Below are positions 40,284-52,182 of a stretch of 64,000 nucleotides of DNA, piece by piece (positions within the stretch are counted from its first letter, which is position 1; the number at the start of each line of letters is the position of its first letter). This stretch comes from Linanthus parryae (taxonomy: Eukaryota > Streptophyta > Magnoliopsida > Ericales > Polemoniaceae). The stretch is from the NCBI GenBank assembly GCA_023055425.1, contig JALGPY010000004.1, positions 111,021,504 through 111,085,503 of the forward strand, written 5' to 3'. The notes beneath the pieces are model-generated. The model was not told where the DNA came from and ran no database searches. It was given only the letters and a program-made list of their open reading frames with translations. Position numbers and translations under genes: made by a program.

Positions 40284-43200
40284 TCGTAACGTTGATCTAA
40301 TCTTTGGTTCGAATAGACAAATGTTAGACATCCCTTATACGTTAGCACATATGAGACTAATCAAAGATCATGGCTTTGATAGCTTCCCATCCACTTTTTT
40401 ATCAAACCCATTGGAATGTTGTGGGGGAGAATGTAGAGACTGTGTGTCTGGACATTCTGAACGGGAGGCAGAGTATGGCATCGTTTCACAAGACAATTAT
40501 TGCACTGCTACCTAAGTCTTAAGAAGTCAGATACACTACTGACTTAAGGCCCATAAGTCCGTGTTCAGTGGTGTACAAGCTAGTTACAAAAACTATGGAG
40601 AACAGGCTTAAAAAGGCTTAAAAAGGCGCTTTTGTTCCCGGTCGCCTCATTACAATCAATATTCTTTTGGCATATGAATTATCGCACACGATGAAATACC
40701 GGAAGAAAGATAAGTACGGTAGTTTCGCGCTGGAAATTGATATATCTAAAGCGTATGATCGCGTAGAGTGGGATTTTACCTGGTCGTGGGTTGAGACAAG
40801 GCTGCTTTGTCGCCGTATTTGTTTCTGTTTTGCGGAGATGCGCTATCGAGAAGTTTGTCGGCTGCTCAGAGGGATGGATATATCTCCGGATTGGCCGCTT
40901 CGCGTAATGTTCCAGTCTTCACCCATTTGTTCTTTGCGGACGAAAGCATCCTATTTTCTAAAGCTATGAATGAAGATATTGACTACATATTACATTTGTT
41001 ACAAACTTATGAAAGGGCTTCTGGACAAAAGATTAATTTGGAAAAAAAGCTATCGTCTTTCCTGCCAACGTAGACAAGCAGCGCCAAGAAGAGTTGAATA
41101 TTCACAGTGGAGTCCAGCTTGTTGAATCTCATGACAAGTACCTTGGTTTGCTTACGACCCTAGGAAAAAACAAAAAATTAGATTTCAATTTTGTTGTTGA
41201 AAAAGTTGGAACTAAATGTAAAGCGTGGAAAAGAAACTCACTCTCTTTTGCAGGTCGAGAGACTTTGATAAAAGCAGTTGCACAGACGGTCCCAACATAC
41301 ACAATGAACTGTTTCAAGCTCCCACAATCTATCTGCAAAAAGATCAAATCAATTAGCAGGAATTTCTTCTGGGCTTACGAATATAATTCTAAGGGACTCT
41401 CCTGGGTAGCGTGGGACAAATTGAAGAAAAGTAAAGAGTATGGTGGATGATACGGGTATGAACCGTATCAGCGCGGGACATGGCGTTACACTGAAGTAGT
41501 AGATTTATTTAAAGTATTATTAGTTAATTAAATAGTTATTGAAAGTGTTATTATTTCAGGGGTGTTAATAGTAATAATCAATTGTTAGGGGGGCTTGGGG
41601 TAATTAGTATAAGTGCAGTTAGTATTTATATGCTGTGCAGGGTCAGTGTTTTATCTATCATTGAATGAGAATTAAGTTTATTTAGTAGAAACCCTAGTTT
41701 TGGAGATTTCAGCATCTCGAATTGCTGAGCCAGAGATCGTAGCTTCTCAAACTGCTACAATATCGATAGCTTCTGCTATCAGTGGAATAGGTTTCGCTGA
41801 CCTTCAAGCCTTTAATCTGGCTATGCTGGTAAAATAGCTCTGGAAGATCATCTCGAATCCAGATTCACTTCTCAGAAGAGTTTTACTCAAAAAATACTGT
41901 GCTCAGAACAATATTTTTACGGTGGAACCGACATCACAATGTCCTTACACATGGAGGAGTATACTCGCTAGTAAGAACATCTTCACAGAAGGAATTTGAT
42001 GGAGCATTGGTAGATGGGACCAGGTAAATGCATTCACAGATCCACGGCTCCCAAAAAGTTTTCCATTCAAACCCATTACGAGAAGTCCCAAATCAAAACT
42101 ACCTTGCCAGCAATTTTATCAAGAAAGACAGTTGAGATTTGGACAAATTGAATGAAATCTTTTGGGCGGTAGACATTGAAGATATTCTCAAAATACCAAT
42201 CGCAGATACCACAGAGCCAGATTCGTTAATGTGGCATCACACAAAAGATGGAAATTATAATGTTCATACAGGGTACAAAATGGCCCTAAAGCAAATTGAT
42301 AGGCAAGCCAACATTCAACATCAAAGCTCGTCCAGTTCGGCCCAAGATTGGTTTCTCAATTTTGGAAATAAAAAATTCCAAGAAGAAATTTGTTTCCAGT
42401 TTGGAGAGGATGGAGAGGAGCTCTCCCAACTAAAATAAATCTCTTTCAAAGGCGAATTCAAGTTCCAATTTGGTGCGATTTATGTGGGCAAAAAGCTTAA
42501 AGTGAAACACACATCTTCCTTGATTGTCCAGTCGCAAAAGAAACATGGAAATCAGCTATCCCCAAAAAAAGATCTTCAATTACGAAACAAAGAATTCATG
42601 GGCTGGATTGAAGAACAGTTTTACTCAGGGAAGAAAGAAGAAGAGATCAATTTGATATGCATGTGTATCTCAAGACTCTCGAGCAACAGAAATCATTGGA
42701 TTTTTAAGCAAAATAGACATAGAGGAAGTGAAATCGCTCGAATCGCAGCAGAGAAACTCATCGAGTTTCAAAGCTCAAATCGAGGAAATTTACTCCGGCG
42801 ATACCTCCGTCTCAGACCTGGCGTCCACCAGAACAAGGCTTTCACAAGCTCAACGTCGATGGTGCGTGGGATAGTATACAATCCAGCGCCGGTGCCGGAG
42901 GGGTCATCAGGGACGACAACGGTAAATATATCGCCGAATTTGAAATGCGACATGACATCAAGTTCGCTTGGGAGATTGGATGCAAAAATCTCGTCGTTGA
43001 AAAATGGGGGAGATGCAGAGAACGAAGAATGGAGAAATGAAAAGTAACTCGGAAATATCAAAGGTCATCAAAGAAGCGGTGGAGATCTCAAGAAGATTCG
43101 AGAGGTTTGCAATCCAATACAACAGACGTACAATTAATACGGTAGCCCATCTTCATTGCAAGATATGGGCTGACTATTGTGGACAAAGTAGTCTGGTTTA

Positions 43201-43324
43201 ATGTTGAGCCTCATTGGGCATCAAAATGAGTTGCAAACGATGTAATGGGCCTCATCAGCCCAGTCCCAAGTCTTAGTTTGATTCGATAAAAAAGTTTGTC
43301 CAAAAAAAAAAAAAAAAAAAAAAA
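40284..43324 (+). mobile_element. Degenerate 5'-truncated LINE (RT, zinc knuckle, RNase H, poly(A))
   Basis: Frames broken by stops and shifts read through a plant L1-type ORF2. They run from a region like KAPGPDGFPALF (here IKDHGFDSFPSTF) and HWNVVGENVE, through LRPISPCSVVYKLVTK, FVPGRLITINILLAYEL and IDISKAYDRVEWDF, to SPYLFLFCGDALSR and HLFFADESILF. The catalytic FADD is FADE. Later come YLGLLTTLGK, LSFAGRETLIKAVAQ, a zf-RVT-like Cys/His region near 42,470, an RNase-H-like start (GFHKLNVDGAW near 42,832) and NTVAHLHCKIWADY. It ends in about 24 A at 43,299-43,324. A solo LTR interrupts it at 41,448. It is inactive. Confidence 0.85.
41448..41781 (+). mobile_element. Solo LTR, 334 bp, perfect 5-bp target duplication GTGGA
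   Basis: Begins TGATACGGGTATG, ends TTCTGCTATCA, and GTGGA stands on both sides (41,443-41,447 and 41,782-41,786). The LINE frame continues across it (KEYGG then IGFADLQAFNLAMLVK). It has the same TGATACGG...TATCA ends as the solo LTR at 954-1,298, so it is of the same or a related family. Confidence 0.9.
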
Positions 43325-43788
43325 ACACATCTCAGCCATATCCCCCGCCCAAACATGACTTTTTGTTGCTCCTTGTTCAGTACACATTTCACAAGGAGAT
43401 AAAACAGCATTCAAGGCACTCAGAAGATCAATCGTCCAAAGAACGAAATTGGGTCTCGAGGAGTTGCTGAAGTGAAGAAGAAAAAAGGTACGATCTTCGA
43501 ACCCCAGATCTCCATAGATCACACTGCTCCTGATTTTTCAGCAAATGTGTGAAAGAAATTACAAAATGTGGAACCCTTCCTTATGCTAACCCACCACCAC
43601 CCACCGCGCTGGAAACCCTAATAACCCAATTTCCTATGGCTATGTCACATCTGGTTAGGGTTTTAGCAATATAGTTGCTAAACCCAGGTTCGAGGTGACT
43701 CTCAAGTTACCTGTGATAAGCCCTAAATTGTCAATCTTGACCAGTAATTTGCTGTCTGTGCAGGAATTCGTCATTTGCAGTCTTAGCT
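43325..43788. other. 5' flank of F-box gene 3
   Basis: It matches the upstream regions of the other F-box genes (for example GGAACCCTTCC, TATGGCTATGTCACAT, CCCAGGTTCGAGGTGACTCT). No separate gene is seen. A short direct repeat (CATTTGCAGTCTTAGCTATG at about 43,772 and 43,844) duplicates the start region around the micro-exon. Confidence 0.6.
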
Positions 43789-45460
43789 ATGCCACCGACC
43801 TCTTTGTGTGAATTACAGGTCCTCTCTACTCTTTGTTCATTCATTTGCAGTCTTAGCTATGCCACTTAATAGTAGCATTAGAGGTTACATACAAATCACA
43901 TTCCACGTTTTTTCTTCAATCATTTCCTTCTTCTTACTGGGAACTTAGAGCTCTTGGTTTCCTTATTTCCATCGTTCAATTGATTTGGTAAACAGGGTGA
44001 TGATAAGTTTGGAGACAGGATTAGCCAGCTCCCGGACGAGATTCTGGTTAGCATACTTTCTCGTATGCCGATTAATGAAGCAGGAAGAAGTAGTGTGCTT
44101 TCCGGTAGGTGGCGTAACTTGTGGAAATTGACAACCGTTTTGAACTTTGAAGCCCCACCAGAAGCTGCGAGGTCCAAGTATGTGACATGGGTCAACGAGG
44201 TTCTGAGGTTGCATGAGTGTCCTACGGTGGAAGAGCTTAGAATCAAGTTTGAATTGGATGCACGTGATAGCAGCCACATTGATGACTGGATGAAGCTAAT
44301 GATACTGAAGAGGGCAAAGACAATGGAGATAGACTTGATCTCGGATTTTGGTGAAGGTCTCTACATTCTTTCGCCCGATTGTTATCAATTTATTAGAAGT
44401 CCATCAAACTTGTCAAATATCACATGCCTTAGAAGTCTTAGTCTTGTTTGGGTGAATGTTGGTGGAGAACTTTTTGAGTACTTGCTATCCAATTGCCCCC
44501 ATCTGGAGAGTTTGTCGGTTACGTCCTCGCTGCATCTACTTAAACTACAAGTGGCTGGTCCTTCCCTCCCGTTGAAGTACCTAAAGATTTACGAATGCTA
44601 TTCTTTAGAGTGCATTGTGCTTTCTGCCCCTAATCTCGTGACCTTTGACTACTATGGGTATCAAACAGAGTTTGTTATTGGTAACAACCCTTTACTCTCT
44701 GAGGTTCAGCTTTTGGAGCGTACCAGAATGGGCGATCGTTTTTGGGCAGTAACAAGTAGTCTTGGTCTGTTTTCGAGCTGTTTCTCACGATTAGAGACCC
44801 TTTGGCTGAACATGCCGTCTGAGGTAATAAGGCTTGTTATTCTTCTGTTGAGTTCCTTTTCTTTTCTCGCACTTGTTGCTGGCATGATCAACTTTTTTTA
44901 ACATATATTTTCATGTAAACAGTGTGGCTCGAATATGCCCCAAGCTGGGGAGCTCAAAAACCTCAAGTATCTTGTATTGGAAATTGATTTTATTCATGAT
45001 ACAAGGCTTCTTGATTTTACTAAATTTATAGTGGCCGCTCCTTCTCTAGCAAAGCTCAAATTGATGGTAAACCTATATTTCTTATAACTAAAGTTAAGCC
45101 TTATAATCACACGTGCTGGGAAAATTGATGGGTGGCTTCTCCTGGTTGTGTTTGTAGTTGACTGCGCCGGTGCCAATGCCAGGTGTGATTGAAGAGCCTG
45201 TGATCCAACTGCCTGCATGCCTCAAAGTAGTGGAAATACATTGTCGGTGTGGTGGTTGGTTTGCTTTTGAGATTGCAAGGTACCTGGCAAAGGCTACCAT
45301 CAATATTCAGAAGATGGCGCTTCGATTGCCTAGTCTACTAGGCAGGGACATGGATGATTTTGAGGAGATAGTGCAAACTGTGGACTTGCGAAATCAGACG
45401 GAGTGGCTAAAGGACACTCTACCTCCTACAGCTAAGTTAACTGTTCTAACTAGCAACTGA
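43789..45460 (+). CDS. F-box/LRR/FBD protein, four exons (F-box gene 3)
   Basis: Model: 43789-43818, 43996-44823, 44923-45066 and 45158-45460, giving about 434 aa with GT-AG introns in phase 0. The micro-exon encodes MPPTSLCELQ. The F-box (KFGDRISQLPDEILVSILSR ... SVLSGRWRNLWKL) is followed by LRR segments and an FBD domain (ACLKVVEIHCRCGG, FEIARYLAKATINIQKMAL). The FBD part is more diverged from genes 1 and 2 than the F-box part is. An in-frame ATG inside exon 2 (44,065) is an internal methionine of the F-box, not the start, because the F-box would then be truncated. Predicted role: substrate adaptor of an SCF ubiquitin ligase. Confidence 0.85.
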
Positions 45461-45825
45461 TTGGAGACTTTTCGTATGTATGTTTCAGTTTGTGGTTTGG
45501 TTACTTAATGAATGCTATTGTCCAAAAAAAAGAAGCTGACTGGAGCACCGAGTTTTCTCGAGTGGTGAGTTTCTTGTCCCAGTTCTAACATGTTGGTGAT
45601 GGAGTTGCTTTTACTTGTGTTATGTACTATGAACACTGAATTATTGTAATGAAAATTGTCGTTATTTCAGAAGATTATGCCAGTGTCTTTTGTGGTCTGC
45701 AGCAGTGTTTAGTATGTTCAAAACACATTTCAACTGTTCTTTTTCCAGCTTAAGACTGTGTCATAGAATCATTGGGTAATATTTAATCATACAAGTCACA
45801 GTACCTCGACGTTTGACGGACCTAT

Positions 45826-45892
45826 GGCTTTGTGGCGTAATGGTTTCGCCACAAAGTTGAGAGACATGTATTGTATTCAACTTCCCCGTGCA
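45826..45892 (+). repeat. Degenerate tRNA-related (SINE-like) sequence
   Basis: Shortened copy of the sequence at 9,702 and 48,955: the A-box-like TGGCGTAATGG is kept, the middle is deleted, and the B-box-like part is decayed (TATTCAACTTCC). Confidence 0.4.
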
Positions 45893-46029
45893 TTTGTTGA
45901 AGAAGAGTTACAGGATTGTTATGTAATGATGCTCTTGGTCTATATTGAGAAAATACTTTCCCATTTCCGCGTAATTCTCACATGACATAATTTAAGGTTA
46001 CGGTAATAGCCTTCCTATAGCTGATGCTC

Positions 46030-46540
46030 TAAAGCTGATACGAATAGCTTCCACTTTTACTAGATTCGTAGTGGCTGGTCCTTTAGCAAAGCTTGAAATA
46101 GTACTGATAAATCTATCTTTTGATAACTAAAGTTCATCCTTTTTATCCCACATGCATGCTGGGCAACTTCATCTTCGCTGTCTTCTTCTGTCCATAACCT
46201 TCAGTATTCCTCGAAAGACTGCTAGATGGGCACTAGTTCCATCAATGGGGTTCTGTTCCCATAACATTATGTCTGAATGATACCCTCCTCCTCATGATCA
46301 CCACCTTTTGAGTGGCCTTCTCCTGATACCCAAGTTCCAGGCCAATGAGATGATGCATCAGCAGACATCCAAGTAGATACACAGCTTCAAATTAATTTTT
46401 CCCCATTTGCATTTCCATTTGCTTCCTATTTGCTCTAATCACACGAGTGCCTCAAAGAAGTGGAAATACATTGGTGGGATGGTGATTGGCTCGGTTTTGA
46501 GACTGCAAGGTACCTGACAAAGGAGCTTCCCCTTATTTCC
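46030..46540 (+). pseudogene. FBD-gene remnant
   Basis: The exon-3 tail (TTCGTAGTGGCTGGTCCTTT at about 46,064) is followed by the same intron-like block as in the other remnants. A short FBD exon piece follows at about 46,440-46,530 (ECLKEVEIHWWDGDWLGFET, then ARYLTKEL). It is truncated at both ends; downstream sequence passes directly into the 5' flank of the next F-box copy. Confidence 0.7.
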
Positions 46541-46965
46541 ATTTCCATTGCGGGCATCTGATCTCCTTCTTATTGACTCTGGCAAAGCATTAAAAGATCA
46601 ATCGTTTAAAGAACGAAAGTGGGTCGGGGAATTTCTGAAGTGAAGAAGAAGAAAGGTATGATCTTCGAACCCAGATAGATCTCCATAGACAACACTGCTT
46701 CTGATTTTTCAGCAATTGTGTGAAAGAAATTACAAACACGAAACTCTGCAATGCTCTAAAATGTGGAACCCTTCCTTATGCTAACCCACCAACAACAACC
46801 GTGCTAGAAACCCTAATAACCCAATCTCCTATGGCTATGTCACATTTGTTTAGGGTTTTACCAATATAGTTGGTAAACCCAGGTTCGAGGTGACTCTCAA
46901 GTTACCTGTGATAAGCCCTAAATTTTCAATCTTGACCAGTAATTTGCTCCGTCTGTGTCTTAGCT

Positions 46966-48541
46966 ATGTCAGGGACCTCTCTGTGTGAATTACAGGTCCT
47001 TTTGATCTAAATTGCTACTTAATGGTAGCTAGCATTAGAGGTTAAAAATCACATTCCATGTTTCTTCAATCATTTCCTTTTTTCCTACTGGGAACTTGGA
47101 GCTCTGGGTTTTCTTATTTGTCGTAGTTCATTTGATTTGGTAAACAGGGTGGTGATAACTTTGGGGACAGGATTAGCCAGCTCCCGGACGAGATTCTTGT
47201 TAGCATCCTTTCTCGTTTGCCGATTAATGAGTAGCGTGATTTCCTGTAGATGGCGAAATTTGTGGAAATTGACAACCCTCTTGAACTTTGAAGCCCCACC
47301 AGAAGCTGCGAGGTCCAAGTACGTGACATGGGTCAATGAGGTTCTGAGGTTGCATTGATGAGTGGATGAAGCTAATGATACTGAAAAGAGCAAAGACAAT
47401 AGAGTTAGACTTGATTTCGGATTCGGGTGAAGGTCTCTACAGTCCTTCGCCCGAGTGTTTTCAATTCATCAAGAGTCCATCAAACTTGTCAAACATCACG
47501 TGCCTCAGAAATCTTGGTCTTGTTTGTGTGAATGTTGATGGAGAACTTGTTGAGTACTTGCTATCCAATTGGCCCCATCTGGAGAGACTGTCTATTTCTT
47601 CGTCGGAGCATTTACTTGAACTACAAGTGGCTGGTCCTTCCCTACCGTTGAAGTACCTAAAGATTTACGCATGCTATTCATTAGAGTGCATTGTGCTCTC
47701 TGCCCCTAATCTCGTGACCTTTAAATACTATGGGAAGCAGGTAGATTTTACTATCGGTAACAACCCTCTACTCTCAGAGGTACATATTTTGGAGTTTTGC
47801 CCAATGCCCAGTCGTGTATGGGCACTTGGGCAGTAACAACTAGTTTTAGTCTTTTTTCGAGCTGTTTCTCACGATTAGAGACCCTTTGTCTGAGCATGCC
47901 GTATGAGGTAATAAGCCGTGTTATTCTATTGAATTCTTCTTCTTCTCTCACCCTTGTTGCTGGAATGATCAACTTTTTAACATATTTTCATAATTTTCCT
48001 GTGTTGTTCATGTTAACAGTCTGGCACGAATATCCCCCAAGCTGGCGAGCTCAGAAACCTTAAGTATCTTGTATTGGCAATTGATTTGATGCATGACACG
48101 GGGCTTCTTGATTTTACTAGATTTATAGTGGCCGCTCCTTCTCTAGTACAGCTCAAATTGCTGGTAACTTTATTTCTTATAACTAAAGTTCAGCCTTTTA
48201 ATGTGCACGTGCTGGGAAAATTGATGGGTGGCTTTTCGTGGCCGTGTTTGTAGTTCAGTCAGTCGGCGCCAATGGAAGATGTGATGGAAGAGCCTGTGAT
48301 CAAACCACATGAGTTACTCAAACAAGTGGGAATAATTTGGAAGTGTGGCGATCGGCAGTATGGTGATTGGCGATGTTTTGAGATTGCAATCAATCTTGAG
48401 AAGATGGTGGTTGATATGCGTTCTCCACAAAGCAGTGTCGTGGAGGATTTTGAGGAGATAGTGCAAACTGTCAACTTGCGGAATCATACGGAGTGGCTGA
48501 AGGATGCTTTACCTCCTACAGCTAAGTTAACTGTTCTCTAA
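46966..48541 (+). pseudogene. F-box/LRR/FBD pseudogene (copy 4)
   Basis: The four-exon layout of the intact genes is preserved: micro-exon 46966-46995 (MSGTSLCELQ), exon 2 from 47,148, exon 3 from about 48,021, exon 4 from about 48,255 to 48,541. There are three disabling changes in exon 2. An 11-bp deletion in the F-box after PINE gives an immediate TAG at 47,231-47,233. A 65-bp deletion after the VNEVLRLH region (at 47,355) has CAT microhomology at the joint. An 8-bp insertion near 47,824 duplicates a CTTGGGCA-like piece. Exon 4 has also lost the RYLAKVA segment of the FBD domain. A 156-codon LRR frame (47,366-47,836) is merely the undamaged stretch between lesions. Confidence 0.85.
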
Positions 48542-48954
48542 ACTGATTGGAGAGTTTTCTGATTGTATGTTTCAGTTTGTAGTTCATGCAAAAAGTATGA
48601 GTCCTTGGTTTCTTGTGATGGAGTTGCTTTTACCTGTGTTATGTACTATGAAGACCGAATTGCAATGATTGTTGTCGTTATTTCAGAAGATTATGTAGTT
48701 CTCAGTTTCTTTTATATATCACAGTGGTTCTTGTGGTCTGCAGCAGCTTCAAGAAGTTTTGGTTAAATTCTGCATGCAGTAGTATTCAAAAGCACATTTC
48801 TACTGTTTCCCTTGCAGTCTTCACTCAATTGTGTTTCTTGTCTTCCTCCAAAAAGAAAAAAAATCTGTCTTTTCCAGCTTAAGATTGTGTAATAGCATCA
48901 TTGGGTATTTTAATTATACAACTCAGTACCTTGACGTTTTACCCATAGCTTTGT

Positions 48955-49031
48955 GGCGCAATGGTTTCACATAGTTGCCCAAAGCCCTCCATTTTGAGAG
49001 ACATGTCTTGGGTTCAACTCCCCGCGCCTTG
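48955..49031 (+). repeat. tRNA-related (SINE-like) sequence, best-preserved copy
   Basis: Contains A-box-like TGGCGCAATGG (fits TRGYNNANNGG) and B-box-like GGTTCAACTCC (fits GWTCRANNC) 46 bases apart. It lies about 410 bp behind F-box copy 4, as its sister lies about 350 bp behind gene 1. There is no poly(A) tail or target duplication, so the original insertion is old. Confidence 0.5.
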
Positions 49032-49499
49032 GTTGAAGAATAGTTATCAGATTATTATGTAGTGATGCTCTTGGTCTTTATTCAGAAAATACCCTTTTCC
49101 GCGTAATTCTCACAGGGCGTATTTTAAGGTTACGGTAATAGCATTCCTGTCGCTGATGCTCTAAAGCTGATAGGCTATGATGGGATGGAGATGATATATG
49201 TGCTAATATGATGTGGGAATGAAGAAACTGATGCTCCTTTGCCTCTCTGGCATGGAAAACCTACCCTTTATCCTTTATTAATTTCATGCCTATGTCCACT
49301 TATCGACATTCTTGGCTGGCATCAATTTTGGAGTCTGGTTTATTTGCACAAATTTGCTGAGAGCTATGGAAATCTAGAAATGACAAGATTTTTAATGTTA
49401 TTTGTTGAGAAACCGAGCACATTATTGCTAAAGCTATTTCCAGATTCTTCAAATTTTCCGATAAGAACAGTGTAAAAGTGATTGTGGATATGAACTCAT

Positions 49500-50340
49500 C
49501 CGATGAGTATTTTGTAGGATATGACACAGTTATCTTTGACGGATGCAGCCACTGATAAAAATGGCTCTAGCCTAAATGCATCTGAGAAAGGACTGAAGAG
49601 CATCAAAATCTGCTCTGTTATTGATGATCTCTACTCAGGATCTCAAGTATGCACTCTACTGAGGTGGATGTTATGCTTCAAGATTGTTATCTTCTTACTT
49701 TATCCTTGTCATGCTGTCATTTTTGTATTTTTGTTAGAAGAAACTTCAAATTTGAAGCATACTTTTGTGCAAAAGATGCTTGGCTGTTGACATGGTTGTA
49801 ATCTCCTCCTTGTATCTGAGCTGTGATAGTCGGCTCTGGATTCGAAGGCACCAACATTAGCTGAATGATACCCTCCTCATGATCACCACCACCTCTTGAG
49901 TGGCCTTCTTCTCCTGTGTGCAAGTTCCAGGGCAATGAGATGATTCATCAGCAGACATCCAAGTAGATAACAGCTTCAAATATGAATTTCCCCCCATTTC
50001 CATTTGTTTCCTCTTTTTTCTAACCTCAGCTTGTCCATTGTAGGCATCTAATCTCCTTTCTTATTGACTCGGTCGTTGCCAACGGCAGATGTGACAGAAG
50101 AGCCTCTGATCCAACCGCAACAGTGTCTCAAAGAAGTGGAAAAACGATGGTGATTGGCTTGGTTTTGAGATTGCAAGGTTCCTTGCAAAGGTTGCCATCA
50201 ACCTTGAGAAGATGTTGCTTCATATCATGGAGGATTTTGAGGAGATACTGCAAACTGTAAACTTGTGAAATCAGACGGAGAGGCTAAAGGACACCCTACC
50301 TCCTACATCCAAGTTAACTGTTCTGGCTAGCAACTGTGGA
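49500..50340 (+). pseudogene. FBD-gene remnant of module 4
   Basis: The usual downstream block (ACTGATAAAAATGGCTCTAG ... CTTCTTACTTTATCC) is followed by an FBD exon piece at about 50,073-50,335. That piece encodes LPTADVTEEPLIQPQQCLKE and later EDFEEILQTVNL, ending in TGA at about 50,266. It lacks the exon-3 tail seen in the other remnants. Non-functional. Confidence 0.7.
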
Positions 50341-51148
50341 GAGTTTTCTGATGGATGTTTCAGTTTGTAGTTTGTTTGTTTCGTTACTTCATGAATGCTT
50401 CAGTCCAAAATAAATAAGTTGATTGGAAGTTTTCTCGAGTGGTTTGTGAACATTTTTTGTGCAATATCACGCGCACCTGGTCACTTGTCCCAGTTCTAAC
50501 ATGTTGGCGATGCAATTGCTTGTACTTGTGTTATGTGCGGAGTACTATGAACACGGAATTCTTGTAATGAAAGCTGTCTTTATTTCAGAAGATTATGTAC
50601 TTCTCCTTTTTCTTTTCTATCACTTTGATTTTTGTGGTCTGCAGTGCATTCTCAAGAAGTTTGAGTTGAATTCTGCATGCAGTAGTCCGTTCCAAGCACA
50701 TTTCACGATGTCTTGGGTGAACTCATTCGCGCTTTAGGTGGTAGAATGGTTACAGGAATATGATTTAATGATGCTCTTGGGCTATTAAAGAAAATACTTT
50801 CCCTTGCCTCAAAAAAGGAAGGAAAATACTTATATCTTTTTCGCGTAATTCTACAGCAACTCTGATTCACGAGCAGGTGTCAGTTTAGGTAGAGGTCTCA
50901 GAGCAAATGAGTCTCATCTGCAACCAAGCCACCGTTGCATCAAGGTTACCTAACATGATTGGATCACGTCTATTAGTGCCGGTAAAGTCAAAACCTGGTC
51001 CGATTCAAAATCCGATCAGATATGGCAATAAGAATGGCTCTCCTGAATGCAGATATCTGAAAAAATTTAAGGACTGAAGAGGATCAAAATCTGATCTGAT
51101 TCAAAGAAGTTCAAGTTGTTGCGACCTATGAGGCCAGTCTGCAACTTC
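50341..51148. other. F-box 3' flank and unique DNA, no gene seen
   Basis: The first 400 bases repeat the F-box 3' flank (matches 11,340-11,690). The rest, from about 50,850, is unique with no credible ORF. Confidence 0.5.
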
Positions 51149-51475
51149 AATTTTTTTTTTTTTTTTTTGGTTGAGAAAATGGTAAAATCTATTCAAGGGA
51201 CGTCAATCCCGCAGAATCAAAGTCGTTTACATCAGTTGCCCAATCTGGGACTTGAGCATAATAACTAATATCTTCCTCGTCCAAAGACTTCGAGGCGACT
51301 AAATGGGCAAAACTATCGCCTTCTCTTCTAACAACGAAAAATCAACTACACTAAACTTGAAGTTGCTGCAAGCAGTAATATGCCCACAACACATTTCAAC
51401 TGACAATTCCTTTACTACTTTCACCAAAATGAGTCCATCTTCAAACTAAGCCCGCATAATTGAAGGCTACACTGT
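51149..51475 (-). mobile_element. 3' end of a LINE, antisense, with poly(A)
   Basis: A run of 18 T at about 51,152-51,169 is the poly(A) tail. Reading the minus strand upstream of it gives FVVRREGDSFAHLVASKSLD and then SYYAQVPDWATDVNDF followed by a stop. This is the end of a LINE RNase-H domain ('R(E/R)(G/N)xxAHxxA'). Only the last 0.3 kb of the element is present. Confidence 0.65.
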
Positions 51476-51506
51476 GCGGGCTCGGACATAGCCGGTGCCT
51501 ATTGAC
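51476..51506 (+). repeat. Left arm of a 31-bp inverted repeat around eRF3-like copy d
   Basis: GGACATAGCCGGTGCCTATT and its flanking bases match the reverse complement of 54,633-54,663 at 28 of 31 positions. The two arms bracket 3.2 kb containing eRF3-like copy d and the UPF0426 last exon. Confidence 0.7.
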
Positions 51507-51849
51507 ATAATTTTTGTAGAAGTAAGCTCATTGCCTTCTATTCATCTAGATTCGTAGTTGTGGTAAAAAAAAATGAGGGTGTTTTTTTTTGACACACGAA
51601 CAGCCTATTTTCTCCATCCAATTTCAGCTCATCCTTAGTTGGCCCCTGGTGGGTAGGATATGAGGGGTATTATATATTATCATTCTCATACCCCTTTCGT
51701 ATCATCAACCTAGACATGGTAAAGTTATTAATAAAAATAACTAGTAAACCGTCCTTTATACTCATGCAATATCACTTATCCGGGTATCTTAGAAGTATGT
51801 ACTTGATAAATTCCGCGCTTAGTTTCAAACATTTACTAGTAAACTGTCC
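51507..51849. other. Unique AT-rich stretch, no gene seen
   Basis: There are no credible ORFs. A short tract ATGAGGGGTATTATATATTA lies near 51,659. I recognise nothing functional. Confidence 0.5.
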
Positions 51850-51935
51850 TTATGCATCGTTTTGCTAACCAAATTACCGGGTCAAAGTGACCTTCGAAAG
51901 TCGTGTGAGGACATAGAGAAGGAACGGAGGTAGGA
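51850..51935. mobile_element. Half of a Stowaway-like element
   Basis: Only the right half is present: CATCGTTTTGCTAACCAAAT, GGGTCAAAGTGACC and an end GAACGGAGGTAG resembling the family terminus. The left half is missing. Confidence 0.5.
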
Positions 51936-52182
51936 CTTATTAGAGTACTTTTAAGTGGTGCTATTGTGCACAACATCTTTAACATAATTCTCCACGTACT
52001 TGTAGTCGTTCCTATTTGAATAGTGTACTGTGTTGGTATGAATAATGGGAAAGGAAGCAAAAAAATAAACCATAAAAAAATAATAAAAATAAAATAAGAG
52101 CTGAATTGTGAGTGAGTTGAAATAATCATGGGTAGAAGTGATATTTAGGGAAATTTTGTTTGGCGGGGAGAAGAGAGTTCTC

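Noticed and set aside
47366..47836. 156-codon LRR frame as a separate gene
   Set aside because: It is the undamaged middle of an F-box pseudogene; upstream and downstream parts of the same gene are present but out of frame.
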